Assembly: GCA_938008415.1 (NCBI GenBank)
Contig: CALLKI010000082.1
Span: 1 to 10,592, forward strand
Source: an uncultured Luteimonas sp.
Lineage (GTDB): Bacteria > Pseudomonadota > Gammaproteobacteria > Xanthomonadales > Xanthomonadaceae
Length of the DNA stretch: 10,592 nucleotides
Direction: 5' to 3'
The translations under genes and the position numbers were made by a program. Under the pieces are notes generated by a model. That model had not been told where the DNA came from. It ran no database searches and saw only the letters and a list, made by a program, of their open reading frames with translations. The number at the start of each line of letters is the position of its first letter. Positions within the stretch are counted from its first letter, which is position 1. Positions 5,808-10,592 of the stretch are shown one piece after another.

Positions 5808-6272
5808 ATGAAGACCAGACTGCTCGCCGCTTGCGCGATCGTCGCGACCGTCCTTGCCGCCGGTTGTGCCAGCACCTCGCCGGGATATTCCGGCGGGTAC
5901 GGCTACGGCAGCGCACCGCAGGGAACGCGTTGCATGGACTGCGGCACCGTCGTCGCCATCGAGGAGATCGGCAGGACGGATGCGAACGTCGCCGGCCCGT
6001 TGCTCGGCGGGATCGTCGGCGCGGTGGCCGCCAGGGAGCTTGCGCGCCGCAACACGGACAGCGAAGGCCGGCGCAACGTGGCGATCGCCGCGGGCGCCGC
6101 GGGCGGCGCGATCGCCGGCAACGCCATCCAGAACCGCACCTCCGGCCAGGGCTACGACGTGCACGTCCGCCTGGACGACGGCCGCACCGTGGTCGTGCGC
6201 CAGAACAGCCTCAACGGCATCCGCCAGGGTTCCTACGTGCAGATCCGCAACGGCGCGGCCCACCTGTACTGA
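5808..6272 (+). CDS. SlyB-like glycine-zipper outer membrane lipoprotein
   Basis: A 154-residue lipoprotein of the Rick_17kDa_Anti/SlyB type. The signal peptide (1-19) ends in the lipobox L-A-A-G-C with the lipidated Cys at 20. The residues after it (Ala, Ser) are not the Asp+2 retention signal, so sorting to the outer membrane is expected. A Gly/Tyr/Ser-rich linker (26-38) leads to CMDC (42-45) and a short conserved-looking strand GTVVAIEEI. Two small-residue-rich helices follow at about 62-78 and 91-108. The C-terminal module GYDVHVRLDDGRTVVVRQ continues to QGSYVQI and resembles the SlyB C-terminus. GAGGAG at 5796-5801 is a strong ribosome binding site for the ATG at 5808. Its 113-base upstream gap carries no convincing promoter, so it may be read partly from the cytochrome gene. 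A terminator follows. Confidence 0.9.
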   Translation: MKTRLLAACAIVATVLAAGCASTSPGYSGGYGYGSAPQGTRCMDCGTVVAIEEIGRTDANVAGPLLGGIVGAVAARELARRNTDSEGRRNVAIAAGAAGGAIAGNAIQNRTSGQGYDVHVRLDDGRTVVVRQNSLNGIRQGSYVQIRNGAAHLY

Positions 6273-6294
6273 TCCCGGCCCGGGAGCCCGGGAT
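6272..6294 (+). other. Stem-loop touching the lipoprotein stop codon
   Basis: ATCCCGG (6272-6278) and CCGGGAT (6288-6294) form a 7-bp stem around a 9-base loop, starting at the last base of the stop codon. It sits two bases before the main terminator hairpin. Tandem hairpins like this probably stabilise the 3' end or strengthen termination. Confidence 0.4.
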
Positions 6295-6296
6295 GG

Positions 6297-6329
6297 GGAA
6301 AGGCCCGGCGCGAGCCGGGCCTTTCCTTT
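6297..6329 (+). terminator. Strong rho-independent terminator, probably bidirectional
   Basis: GGAAAGGCCCGGC (6297-6309) pairs perfectly with GCCGGGCCTTTCC (6314-6326) around a GCGA loop, giving a 13-bp stem followed by TTT. It lies 24 bases after the lipoprotein stop and 27 bases after the stop of the convergent cold-shock gene. The stem's own U-rich edge is present on both strands, so it can plausibly serve both transcripts. Confidence 0.85.
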
Positions 6330-6356
6330 GATGCGATTGCGCGGTACGCGACCGGC

Positions 6357-6566
6357 TCAGAGCGGCCTGACCTCGTCGGCCTGCAGGCCCTTCTGGCCCT
6401 GCACCACGGTGAAGCTCACCTTCTGCCCTTCCCGCAGGCTCTTGAAGCCCTGGACCTGGATGGCCCGGAAATGCACGAAGACGTCCTCGCCGTTTTCCCG
6501 CCGGATGAAGCCGAACCCCTTCGCGTCATTGAACCACTTCACGATACCTTCTTCACGCTCGGACAT
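6357..6566 (-). CDS. Cold-shock domain protein (CspA family)
   Basis: A 69-residue single cold-shock domain, the standard length for bacterial Csp proteins. These bind single-stranded RNA and DNA and melt mRNA structure, either in the cold or constitutively. Both nucleic-acid motifs are intact: RNP1 as KGFGFI (16-21) and RNP2 as VFVHF (29-33), after the typical G-I-V-K-W-F-N strand. The GQKVSFTVVQGQKGLQA stretch forms the last strands. The start at 6564-6566 has GGAG nine bases upstream. A minus-strand promoter candidate at 6741-6769 would give a leader of roughly 165-170 bases containing a perfect stem-loop (6609-6625), a layout like cold-regulated csp mRNAs. Whether this copy is cold-induced cannot be told from the protein. 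Confidence 0.96.
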   Translation of the reverse strand: MSEREEGIVKWFNDAKGFGFIRRENGEDVFVHFRAIQVQGFKSLREGQKVSFTVVQGQKGLQADEVRPL

Positions 6567-6608
6567 CTTGGATCACTCCCGGGAACACCGTTGCACTCGT
6601 GGACGGAA

Positions 6609-6625
6609 CGCCAGTGGGACTGGCG
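6609..6625 (-). promoter_or_regulatory. Stem-loop in the cold-shock gene leader
   Basis: CGCCAGT and ACTGGCG are perfect 7-bp inverted copies around a 3-base loop, ending 42 bases upstream of the csp ATG. In the csp transcript it would form a compact stem-loop ahead of the ribosome binding site. It could also be read as a DNA operator. Other csp mRNAs are known to use leader structure for temperature control; its role here is inference. Confidence 0.42.
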
Positions 6626-6720
6626 GCTGGTCGCAAAGCGGGCGGCTACCAAGTCTGAAGCGGATCGACGAACGGTTTCCCGGTGGATCTACCGCACCCA
6701 GGCCACGGTCACGGCTGGCC

Positions 6721-6749
6721 TTGACATACACAGCGGCTGCAACTTAACG
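6721..6749 (+). promoter_or_regulatory. Candidate sigma-70 promoter for the DUF456 gene
   Basis: A perfect -35 box TTGACA (6721-6726) is followed after exactly 17 bases by TTAACG (6744-6749), a weak -10. A start near 6756 would give a leader of about 58 bases before the ATG at 6814. The stretch is locally AT-rich compared with its surroundings. Confidence 0.45.
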
Positions 6750-6769
6750 CGGCATCTGTGAGAATGCAA
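6741..6769 (-). promoter_or_regulatory. Candidate sigma-70 promoter for the cold-shock gene
   Basis: On the minus strand TTGCAT (6769-6764) precedes TAAGTT (6746-6741) with a 17-base spacer. Each box keeps only the most conserved positions. Its -10 box overlaps the -10 of the plus-strand promoter at 6721-6749. Transcription from about 6734 would give the long leader typical of csp genes. Confidence 0.35.
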
Positions 6770-6813
6770 CGCGACGGGGAGGCTTCCGCCTGGCCCACTC
6801 CAGCGGATTCCGG

Positions 6814-7317
6814 ATGGACGCGCAGACGATCCTTTACGCCATCGCCCTGCTCCTGGTCCTTGTGGGACTGGCCGGGGCCATCCTGCCCGCGCTGCCGGGC
6901 CTGCCCCTGGTCTTCGCCGGCCTGCTGCTCGCGGCATGGACGGACGGTTTCGGCCACGTCCCGGTCTGGGTGGTGGTGGTGCTCGGCGTGCTGACCGCGC
7001 TGTCGCTGGCGGTGGACGTCTGGGCCACGGCGATCGGCGCCAAACGCGTGGGAGCCAGCCGCGCCGCCGTCATCGGCGCGGCGCTGGGCACGGTCGCCGG
7101 CATGTTCTTCGGCATCCCCGGCCTGTTCGCCGGTCCGTTCGCCGGCGCCGCGCTGGGCGAACTCGCAAGCAGCCGCGGCCTGGACGGGCAACGCCTCGGG
7201 CACGCCGCGAAGGTCGGGTTCGGCACGTGGCTGGGAATCGTCTTCGGCGTCGCACTCAAGCTGATGCTCGCCTTCGCCATGATCGGCATCTTTGTCCTTG
7301 CCTGGATCGCCGGGTAA
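6814..7317 (+). CDS. DUF456 family membrane protein
   Basis: A 167-residue, very hydrophobic inner-membrane protein of unknown function. About four membrane segments are visible: 6-22, 29-41, 51-71 and 138-165. The central region 83-118 is built of small residues (AAVIGAALGTVAGMFFGIPG, then LFAGPFAGAALGE) that resemble re-entrant or glycine-zipper-like helices. This region and the N-terminal GAILPALPGLPLVFAGLLL are what I recognise as DUF456. The ATG at 6814 is preceded by only a weak GGA; a start further upstream would add polar sequence before the first helix. The candidate TTGACA promoter and the 52-base gap to the mscS-like gene suggest it could lead a membrane-protein unit with mscS and pldA, but that is inference. 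Confidence 0.88.
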   Translation: MDAQTILYAIALLLVLVGLAGAILPALPGLPLVFAGLLLAAWTDGFGHVPVWVVVVLGVLTALSLAVDVWATAIGAKRVGASRAAVIGAALGTVAGMFFGIPGLFAGPFAGAALGELASSRGLDGQRLGHAAKVGFGTWLGIVFGVALKLMLAFAMIGIFVLAWIAG

Positions 7318-7369
7318 GCCCTGACGGCCTTCCATCACCACGCACGCACCCGCCGGACAGACAAACGCC

Positions 7370-8524
7370 ATGCCTCCCGCATCACGCCTCGTCCCGCTCC
7401 TTGCCGCGGCGCTGCCGGCAGCCTGCCTGCTCGCCGTGGCGTACGCGCAGGCCGCCCCTGCCACCGCGGACGGACCGGGCACGGTCCTGCCATCCGCGCC
7501 CGGGAGCGTGTCGGCGTGGATGGAATCGCTCCACGTCCAGTTCGATGTCACCCTGCACAAGGCGCGCGACGCGCTGATCCTGCTGGTGGCGCGCTCGCCC
7601 CTGCTGCTGGTCGCGGCCGGCATCGTCGTGCTCGCGGGCTGGGTCGGCGGCCTGGTCTCCCGCCGCCTGCACTGGCTGAAGCTGCACACACGCAACCCCT
7701 ACCTCAACGGGCTGATCCGGACCGTCGTCAGGACCGTGATCATGCTGGCGGGCGTGGCGTTCGCGCTCGACCTGCTGGGCTGGAGCAAGGCGGTCGGCGC
7801 GATCCTGGGCTCCGCCGGCCTCGTCGGCCTGGTCATCGGCTTCGCCTTCAAGGACATCGCCGAGAACTACATCGCCGGCCTGCTGCTCGGCCTGCGGCGC
7901 CCGTTCGCGCCGGGCGACCACGTCCGCATCGACAGCCATGAAGGCAAGGTGGTGGCCCTGACCTCGCGCGCGACGATCCTGATGACGCTCGATGGCAACG
8001 AGCTGCGCCTGCCCAACTCGCTGGTGTTCAAGGCGGTGGTCCTGAACTTCAGCAGCAACCCGAAGCGGCGCTTCGACTTCCAGGTGGTCATCGACACCAG
8101 CCAGTCGATCCGGGTCGCGCACGGGCTGGCGCTTGAACAGATCGCCGGCGTCGAAGGCGTCCTGGCCGACCCCGGGCCGTCGTGGTCGGTGCAGGAGTAT
8201 GGGCCCGCCGGAATCGTGCTGCGCTTCTTCGGCTGGGTGGACCAGCGCCAGAGCGACCCCGGCAAGGTCCGCAGCGAGGCCATCCGCCGGGTGAAGGCGG
8301 AGTTCGCGCGGACCGGCATCTCACTGCCCCAGACCGTGCAGCACGTGGTCCTGGCGCGGCCCGCGGTCCCCGGGGACGCCGGGCCCGGGCCCGCGCCCGA
8401 ACCGGTGAACAACGGTCCGGCCGACACCTCGGTCAACCGCGACATCGATGCCCAGCTCGAAGAAGCCCGGCAGCAGGTGCATGCCGACGACAGGCTGCTC
8501 GACACGGAGGAACCCCGGCCATGA
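7370..8524 (+). CDS. Mechanosensitive ion channel of the MscS family
   Basis: A 384-residue small-conductance channel that would open under membrane tension to release solutes during osmotic downshock. Residues 1-28 look like a signal peptide or first helix. Membrane helices lie at about 70-95 and 118-137. The pore-lining TM3 is at about 141-175, with the Gly/Ala-rich AILGSAGLVGLVIGFAFKD and the kinked continuation NYIAGLLLGL. The MscS beta domain starts at RRPFAPGDHVRID (177-189) and includes LRLPNSLVFKAVVLNFS (212-228). An alpha/beta domain follows to about 330. The last 55 residues are Pro/Gly-rich then acidic and helical, beyond the usual MscS core. The 3' end overlaps the pldA start by ATGA, and the pldA ribosome binding site lies inside this gene. 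The ATG at 7370 has a weak upstream GGACAG. Confidence 0.94.
   Translation: MPPASRLVPLLAAALPAACLLAVAYAQAAPATADGPGTVLPSAPGSVSAWMESLHVQFDVTLHKARDALILLVARSPLLLVAAGIVVLAGWVGGLVSRRLHWLKLHTRNPYLNGLIRTVVRTVIMLAGVAFALDLLGWSKAVGAILGSAGLVGLVIGFAFKDIAENYIAGLLLGLRRPFAPGDHVRIDSHEGKVVALTSRATILMTLDGNELRLPNSLVFKAVVLNFSSNPKRRFDFQVVIDTSQSIRVAHGLALEQIAGVEGVLADPGPSWSVQEYGPAGIVLRFFGWVDQRQSDPGKVRSEAIRRVKAEFARTGISLPQTVQHVVLARPAVPGDAGPGPAPEPVNNGPADTSVNRDIDAQLEEARQQVHADDRLLDTEEPRP
8506..8512 (+). promoter_or_regulatory. pldA ribosome binding site inside mscS
   Basis: GGAGGAA lies eight bases before the pldA ATG at 8521 and within the last codons of the MscS gene. With the ATGA overlap of stop and start it supports translational coupling and fixes the pldA start. 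Confidence 0.7.
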
Positions 8525-9684
8525 ACCGCATCGTCCGCTGCCTCGTGCTGGCCGGCATGCTGGCCGCCCCGCCATCCTTCGCGGGGCCGGGCGATCCGTC
8601 CGCCTGCATCCATATCGAAACCGACGCCGATCGCCTGGCCTGCTACGACGCGGCGATGGGGCGCCGCGCCGCGGACCCGGCGGATGCCGATGCCCGTGCC
8701 GAACAGGCGCGCGAGGCGATCGGCGCCACCCGCAGCCCGTGGAGGAAGCGGAGCAGGCCGCGGGGCCACGAACACGCCCACCACGAAAGCGGCTCGCTGT
8801 TCGCCCACGAGGAGGAGGCGCATCGCGCCGCCCTCGCCAACGCCGGCCGCGGCTCGCTGCTGGACAGCCGCTGGGAACTGGCGAAGGACTCCAAGCTCGG
8901 CCCCTTCAATTTCCGCGCCTACAAGCCGGTCTACCTGCTGCCGGCGTTCTGGACCTCCGACGTGAACCGGCAACCGCGGTCGGAGAACCCGCGCAACACG
9001 GTCCCAGGGCCGCTCGAGCTGGACGCGCTCGAGGCCAAGTTCCAGCTCAGCTTCAAGACCAAGTTCGCCGAGAACCTGTTCGGCGACAACGGCGACCTGT
9101 GGGGCGCCTACACCCAGAGCTCGCGCTGGCAGGTCTACAACGGCGACACCTCGCGCCCGTTCCGCGAGACCAACTACGAGCCGGAAGTGCTGCTGGTGTT
9201 CCGCAACGGCTACAGCCTGTTCGGCTGGCACGGGCGGATGACCGCGATCGGCATCAACCACCAGTCGAACGGCCGCGGCAACCCGCTGTCACGCAGCTGG
9301 AACCGGCTGATGCTCAACTTCGGCCTGGACCGCGAGGACTGGGCGCTGGTGATCCGCCCGTGGTTCCGCATCCCCGACGGCAGCGACGACGACAACCCGG
9401 CGATCGAGGACTACGTGGGGCGCGGCGACGTCACCCTCACCCACATCCGCGGCCGCAACGAGTTCTCGCTGATGGCGCGCCACTCGCTGCGCGGCGGCGA
9501 CCGCTCGCGCGGCGCGGTGCAGTTCGACTGGGGCTTCCCGCTGACCCGGGAGGCGCGGCTGCCGGTGCGGGGCCACCTGCAGCTCTTCCACGGCTACGGC
9601 GAGAGCCTGATCGACTACAACCACAAGGCGACGTACGTCGGCCTCGGGATCTCGCTGGAGGAGTGGTTCAACCAGCCGTGGTGA
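8521..9684 (+). CDS. pldA: Outer membrane phospholipase A (OMPLA)
   Basis: A 387-residue beta-barrel lipase that hydrolyses phospholipids misplaced in the outer leaflet, using Ca2+ and dimerisation. A signal peptide ends near residue 21 (PSFA/GPG). The catalytic triad is visible as H247 and S249 in NHQSNGR and N261 in SRSWNR. The spacing H-(+2)-S-(+12)-N equals that of E. coli OMPLA His142/Ser144/Asn156. R252 and S257 match the E. coli calcium-site residues at +5 and +10. The barrel runs from about 128 to 387 and ends in an aromatic residue (W), as expected for Bam recognition. Residues 22-110 are an extension not in E. coli OMPLA: a C-(n)-DRLACYD segment (29-43) and a His/Glu-rich stretch (82-101). 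The gene is coupled to mscS and ends six bases from the convergent GST gene. Confidence 0.95.
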   Translation: MNRIVRCLVLAGMLAAPPSFAGPGDPSACIHIETDADRLACYDAAMGRRAADPADADARAEQAREAIGATRSPWRKRSRPRGHEHAHHESGSLFAHEEEAHRAALANAGRGSLLDSRWELAKDSKLGPFNFRAYKPVYLLPAFWTSDVNRQPRSENPRNTVPGPLELDALEAKFQLSFKTKFAENLFGDNGDLWGAYTQSSRWQVYNGDTSRPFRETNYEPEVLLVFRNGYSLFGWHGRMTAIGINHQSNGRGNPLSRSWNRLMLNFGLDREDWALVIRPWFRIPDGSDDDNPAIEDYVGRGDVTLTHIRGRNEFSLMARHSLRGGDRSRGAVQFDWGFPLTREARLPVRGHLQLFHGYGESLIDYNHKATYVGLGISLEEWFNQPW

Positions 9685-9690
9685 CGCGCC

Positions 9691-10326
9691 TCAGGTCCAG
9701 TCGGTGATCCCTTCGCGGGCATAGACCTCGCGGAAGCTGGGCAGGGCCTTCATGCGTTGCGCGAATGCATGCAGTGGCGGCCACGTATCCGTCGGCCGCG
9801 GCATGTTGCGCGACCAGCGCATCAGCACGGTCAGCACGAAGTCGGCGGCGGAGCGCCCCGCCCCCAGCAGGTACGGGCCGTTGGCGGCAAGGTGGTCGGC
9901 CACCTGCTGCCAGGCGCCCTCGATTTCCGCCCGCGCCCGGGCCTTCACCGCGTCGGCGTGCCCGGCCCCGGCGGGCTCGTGCGGATAGAACCAGCGCCGG
10001 TAGGCAGGCATCAGCGTACAGGCGCAGAACAGCATCCAGCGGTAGTAGGCGCCCCGTTCCGGCGTGCCCGGCGCCGGCGCGAGCCCCGCCTGCGGATACA
10101 GGTCGGCCAGGTGCATGGCGATGGCGACCGACTCGGTCAGCCCCTGCCCGTCGATGACCAGGGCCGGCACCCGCCCCTGCGGGTTGATGGCCAAGTAATC
10201 CGGTGAACGCTGCTCGCCCCGCTCCAGGTCGAGGAGCCGCAGCTCATGGGGAACGCCAAGCTCCAGCAGCAGCCAGTGCACGATGGTGGCCGCCGTGCTC
10301 GACGCACCATACAGGGTCATCCGCAT
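9691..10326 (-). CDS. Glutathione S-transferase family protein
   Basis: A 211-residue cytosolic GST. The N-terminal thioredoxin-like domain (1-78) begins MTLYGASST, where S9 or S10 would contact the glutathione thiol. It contains NPQGRVPALVIDG (48-60) with the family cis-Pro at 54, then TESVAI (64-69), whose Glu-Ser binds the glutathione gamma-glutamyl group. The all-helical C-terminal domain (about 90-205) carries the N-capping box S-A-A-D (159-162) and ends near PSFREVYAREG. Its substrate is not evident. The ATG at 10324-10326 has GGAG nine bases upstream; a second ATG two codons later is possible. It follows fumarase on the same strand after a terminator-like hairpin, so it may have its own promoter or receive read-through. 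It converges on pldA with a 6-base gap. Confidence 0.92.
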   Translation of the reverse strand: MRMTLYGASSTAATIVHWLLLELGVPHELRLLDLERGEQRSPDYLAINPQGRVPALVIDGQGLTESVAIAMHLADLYPQAGLAPAPGTPERGAYYRWMLFCACTLMPAYRRWFYPHEPAGAGHADAVKARARAEIEGAWQQVADHLAANGPYLLGAGRSAADFVLTVLMRWSRNMPRPTDTWPPLHAFAQRMKALPSFREVYAREGITDWT

Positions 10327-10353
10327 TGCCGGTTGCTCCGCAAGGGGACAAGG

Positions 10354-10384
10354 GGAAAAGCGAAGCCGGCACGGGGCCGGCTTC
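10354..10384 (-). terminator. Rho-independent terminator of the fumarase gene
   Basis: On the minus strand GAAGCCGGC (10384-10376) pairs with GCCGGCTTC (10370-10362) around a 5-base loop: a perfect 9-bp stem followed by G and a run of four T. It starts 16 bases past the fumarase stop codon. Confidence 0.8.
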
Positions 10385-10400
10385 ACACGGAAGGCGCAGG

Positions 10401-10592
10401 TTATTCCACCACGACAGGGATCTTGCCGATCCGCGCCTGCCACTGCCGCGGGCCGGTAATGTGCACCGACTCGCCACGCGAATCCACCGCCACGGTCACC
10501 GGCATGTCCTTGACTTCGAACTCGTAGATGGCCTCCATGCCCAGGTCCTCGAAGGCGACCACGCGCGCGGCCTTGATCGCCTTGGACACCAG
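10401..10592 (-). CDS. fumA: Class I fumarate hydratase, C-terminal part (partial)
   Basis: The last 63 codons of a gene that enters from the right edge. It encodes the end of a class I, [4Fe-4S] fumarase, which interconverts fumarate and malate in the citric acid cycle. The visible segment follows the E. coli FumA/FumB C-terminus closely: SKAIKAARVVAFEDLGMEAI, then EFEVKDMPVTVAVDSRG, HITGP and a final ARIGKIPVVVE. This region belongs to the C-terminal beta domain common to FumA-type enzymes. The iron-sulfur Cys residues lie outside the window. A good terminator follows the stop. A FumA or FumB label cannot be settled from this part; class I membership is near certain. Confidence 0.92.
   Translation of the reverse strand: MVSKAIKAARVVAFEDLGMEAIYEFEVKDMPVTVAVDSRGESVHITGPRQWQARIGKIPVVVE

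Noticed and set aside
8182..8520. Upstream in-frame extension of pldA
   Set aside because: It lies within mscS in another frame. The signal peptide and ribosome binding site fix the start at 8521.
7867..9261. A 464-codon minus-strand frame
   Set aside because: Antisense shadow of mscS and pldA with no motifs.
1..10592. CRISPR array, insertion sequence, prophage, toxin-antitoxin or defence genes
   Set aside because: No spaced direct repeats, transposase or integrase motifs, or recognisable defence domains on either strand. Composition looks uniform across the window.

Overview
The window looks like ordinary chromosomal DNA from a high-GC gammaproteobacterium, most likely Xanthomonadaceae/Lysobacteraceae (a Lysobacter-, Luteimonas- or Stenotrophomonas-like organism). 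I base this on third-position G/C bias in every convincing gene, short intergenic spaces, and recognised protein types: a small DUF6116-like membrane protein beside a TatD nuclease, SlyB-like glycine-zipper proteins and a class I fumarase. The taxonomic call is inference, since no rRNA gene is present. I see no tRNA, rRNA, CRISPR array, insertion sequence or phage gene. No gene-free stretch exceeds 300 bases; the longest is 6567-6813.

Layout. Bases 1-2199 hold three minus-strand genes read right to left: a glutaryl-CoA dehydrogenase (GcdH), a GNAT acetyltransferase, and the start of a thiamine-diphosphate 2-oxoacid dehydrogenase E1-like gene that runs off the left edge. Bases 2341-3147 (minus) encode a membrane-anchored glycine-zipper protein. 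Divergent from it are a DUF6116-like membrane protein and a TatD-family metal-dependent hydrolase (plus). The TatD gene overlaps tail to tail with tcdA (minus), a tRNA t6A-cyclising enzyme. Divergent from tcdA are a membrane-anchored cytochrome c'-like protein and a SlyB-like lipoprotein, followed by a strong terminator. A minus-strand cold-shock gene and a plus-strand DUF456 membrane protein then share a 247-base divergent control region. An MscS-type channel gene is translationally coupled (ATGA) to pldA, the outer membrane phospholipase A. The right end has a glutathione S-transferase and the 3' end of class I fumarase (both minus).

How they fit together. The GcdH/E1 end points to 2-oxoacid and acyl-CoA catabolism (lysine/tryptophan or branched-chain routes). 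The middle is rich in envelope proteins: two glycine-zipper proteins, DUF6116, DUF456, MscS, PldA and an anchored cytochrome. I found no undescribed defence or mobile system. The points most worth a second look are the MscS-PldA coupling and PldA's N-terminal extension, the anchored cytochrome c'-like protein, the duplicated C-terminal module shared by the two glycine-zipper proteins, and the overlapping divergent promoters with a stem-loop in the cold-shock leader.
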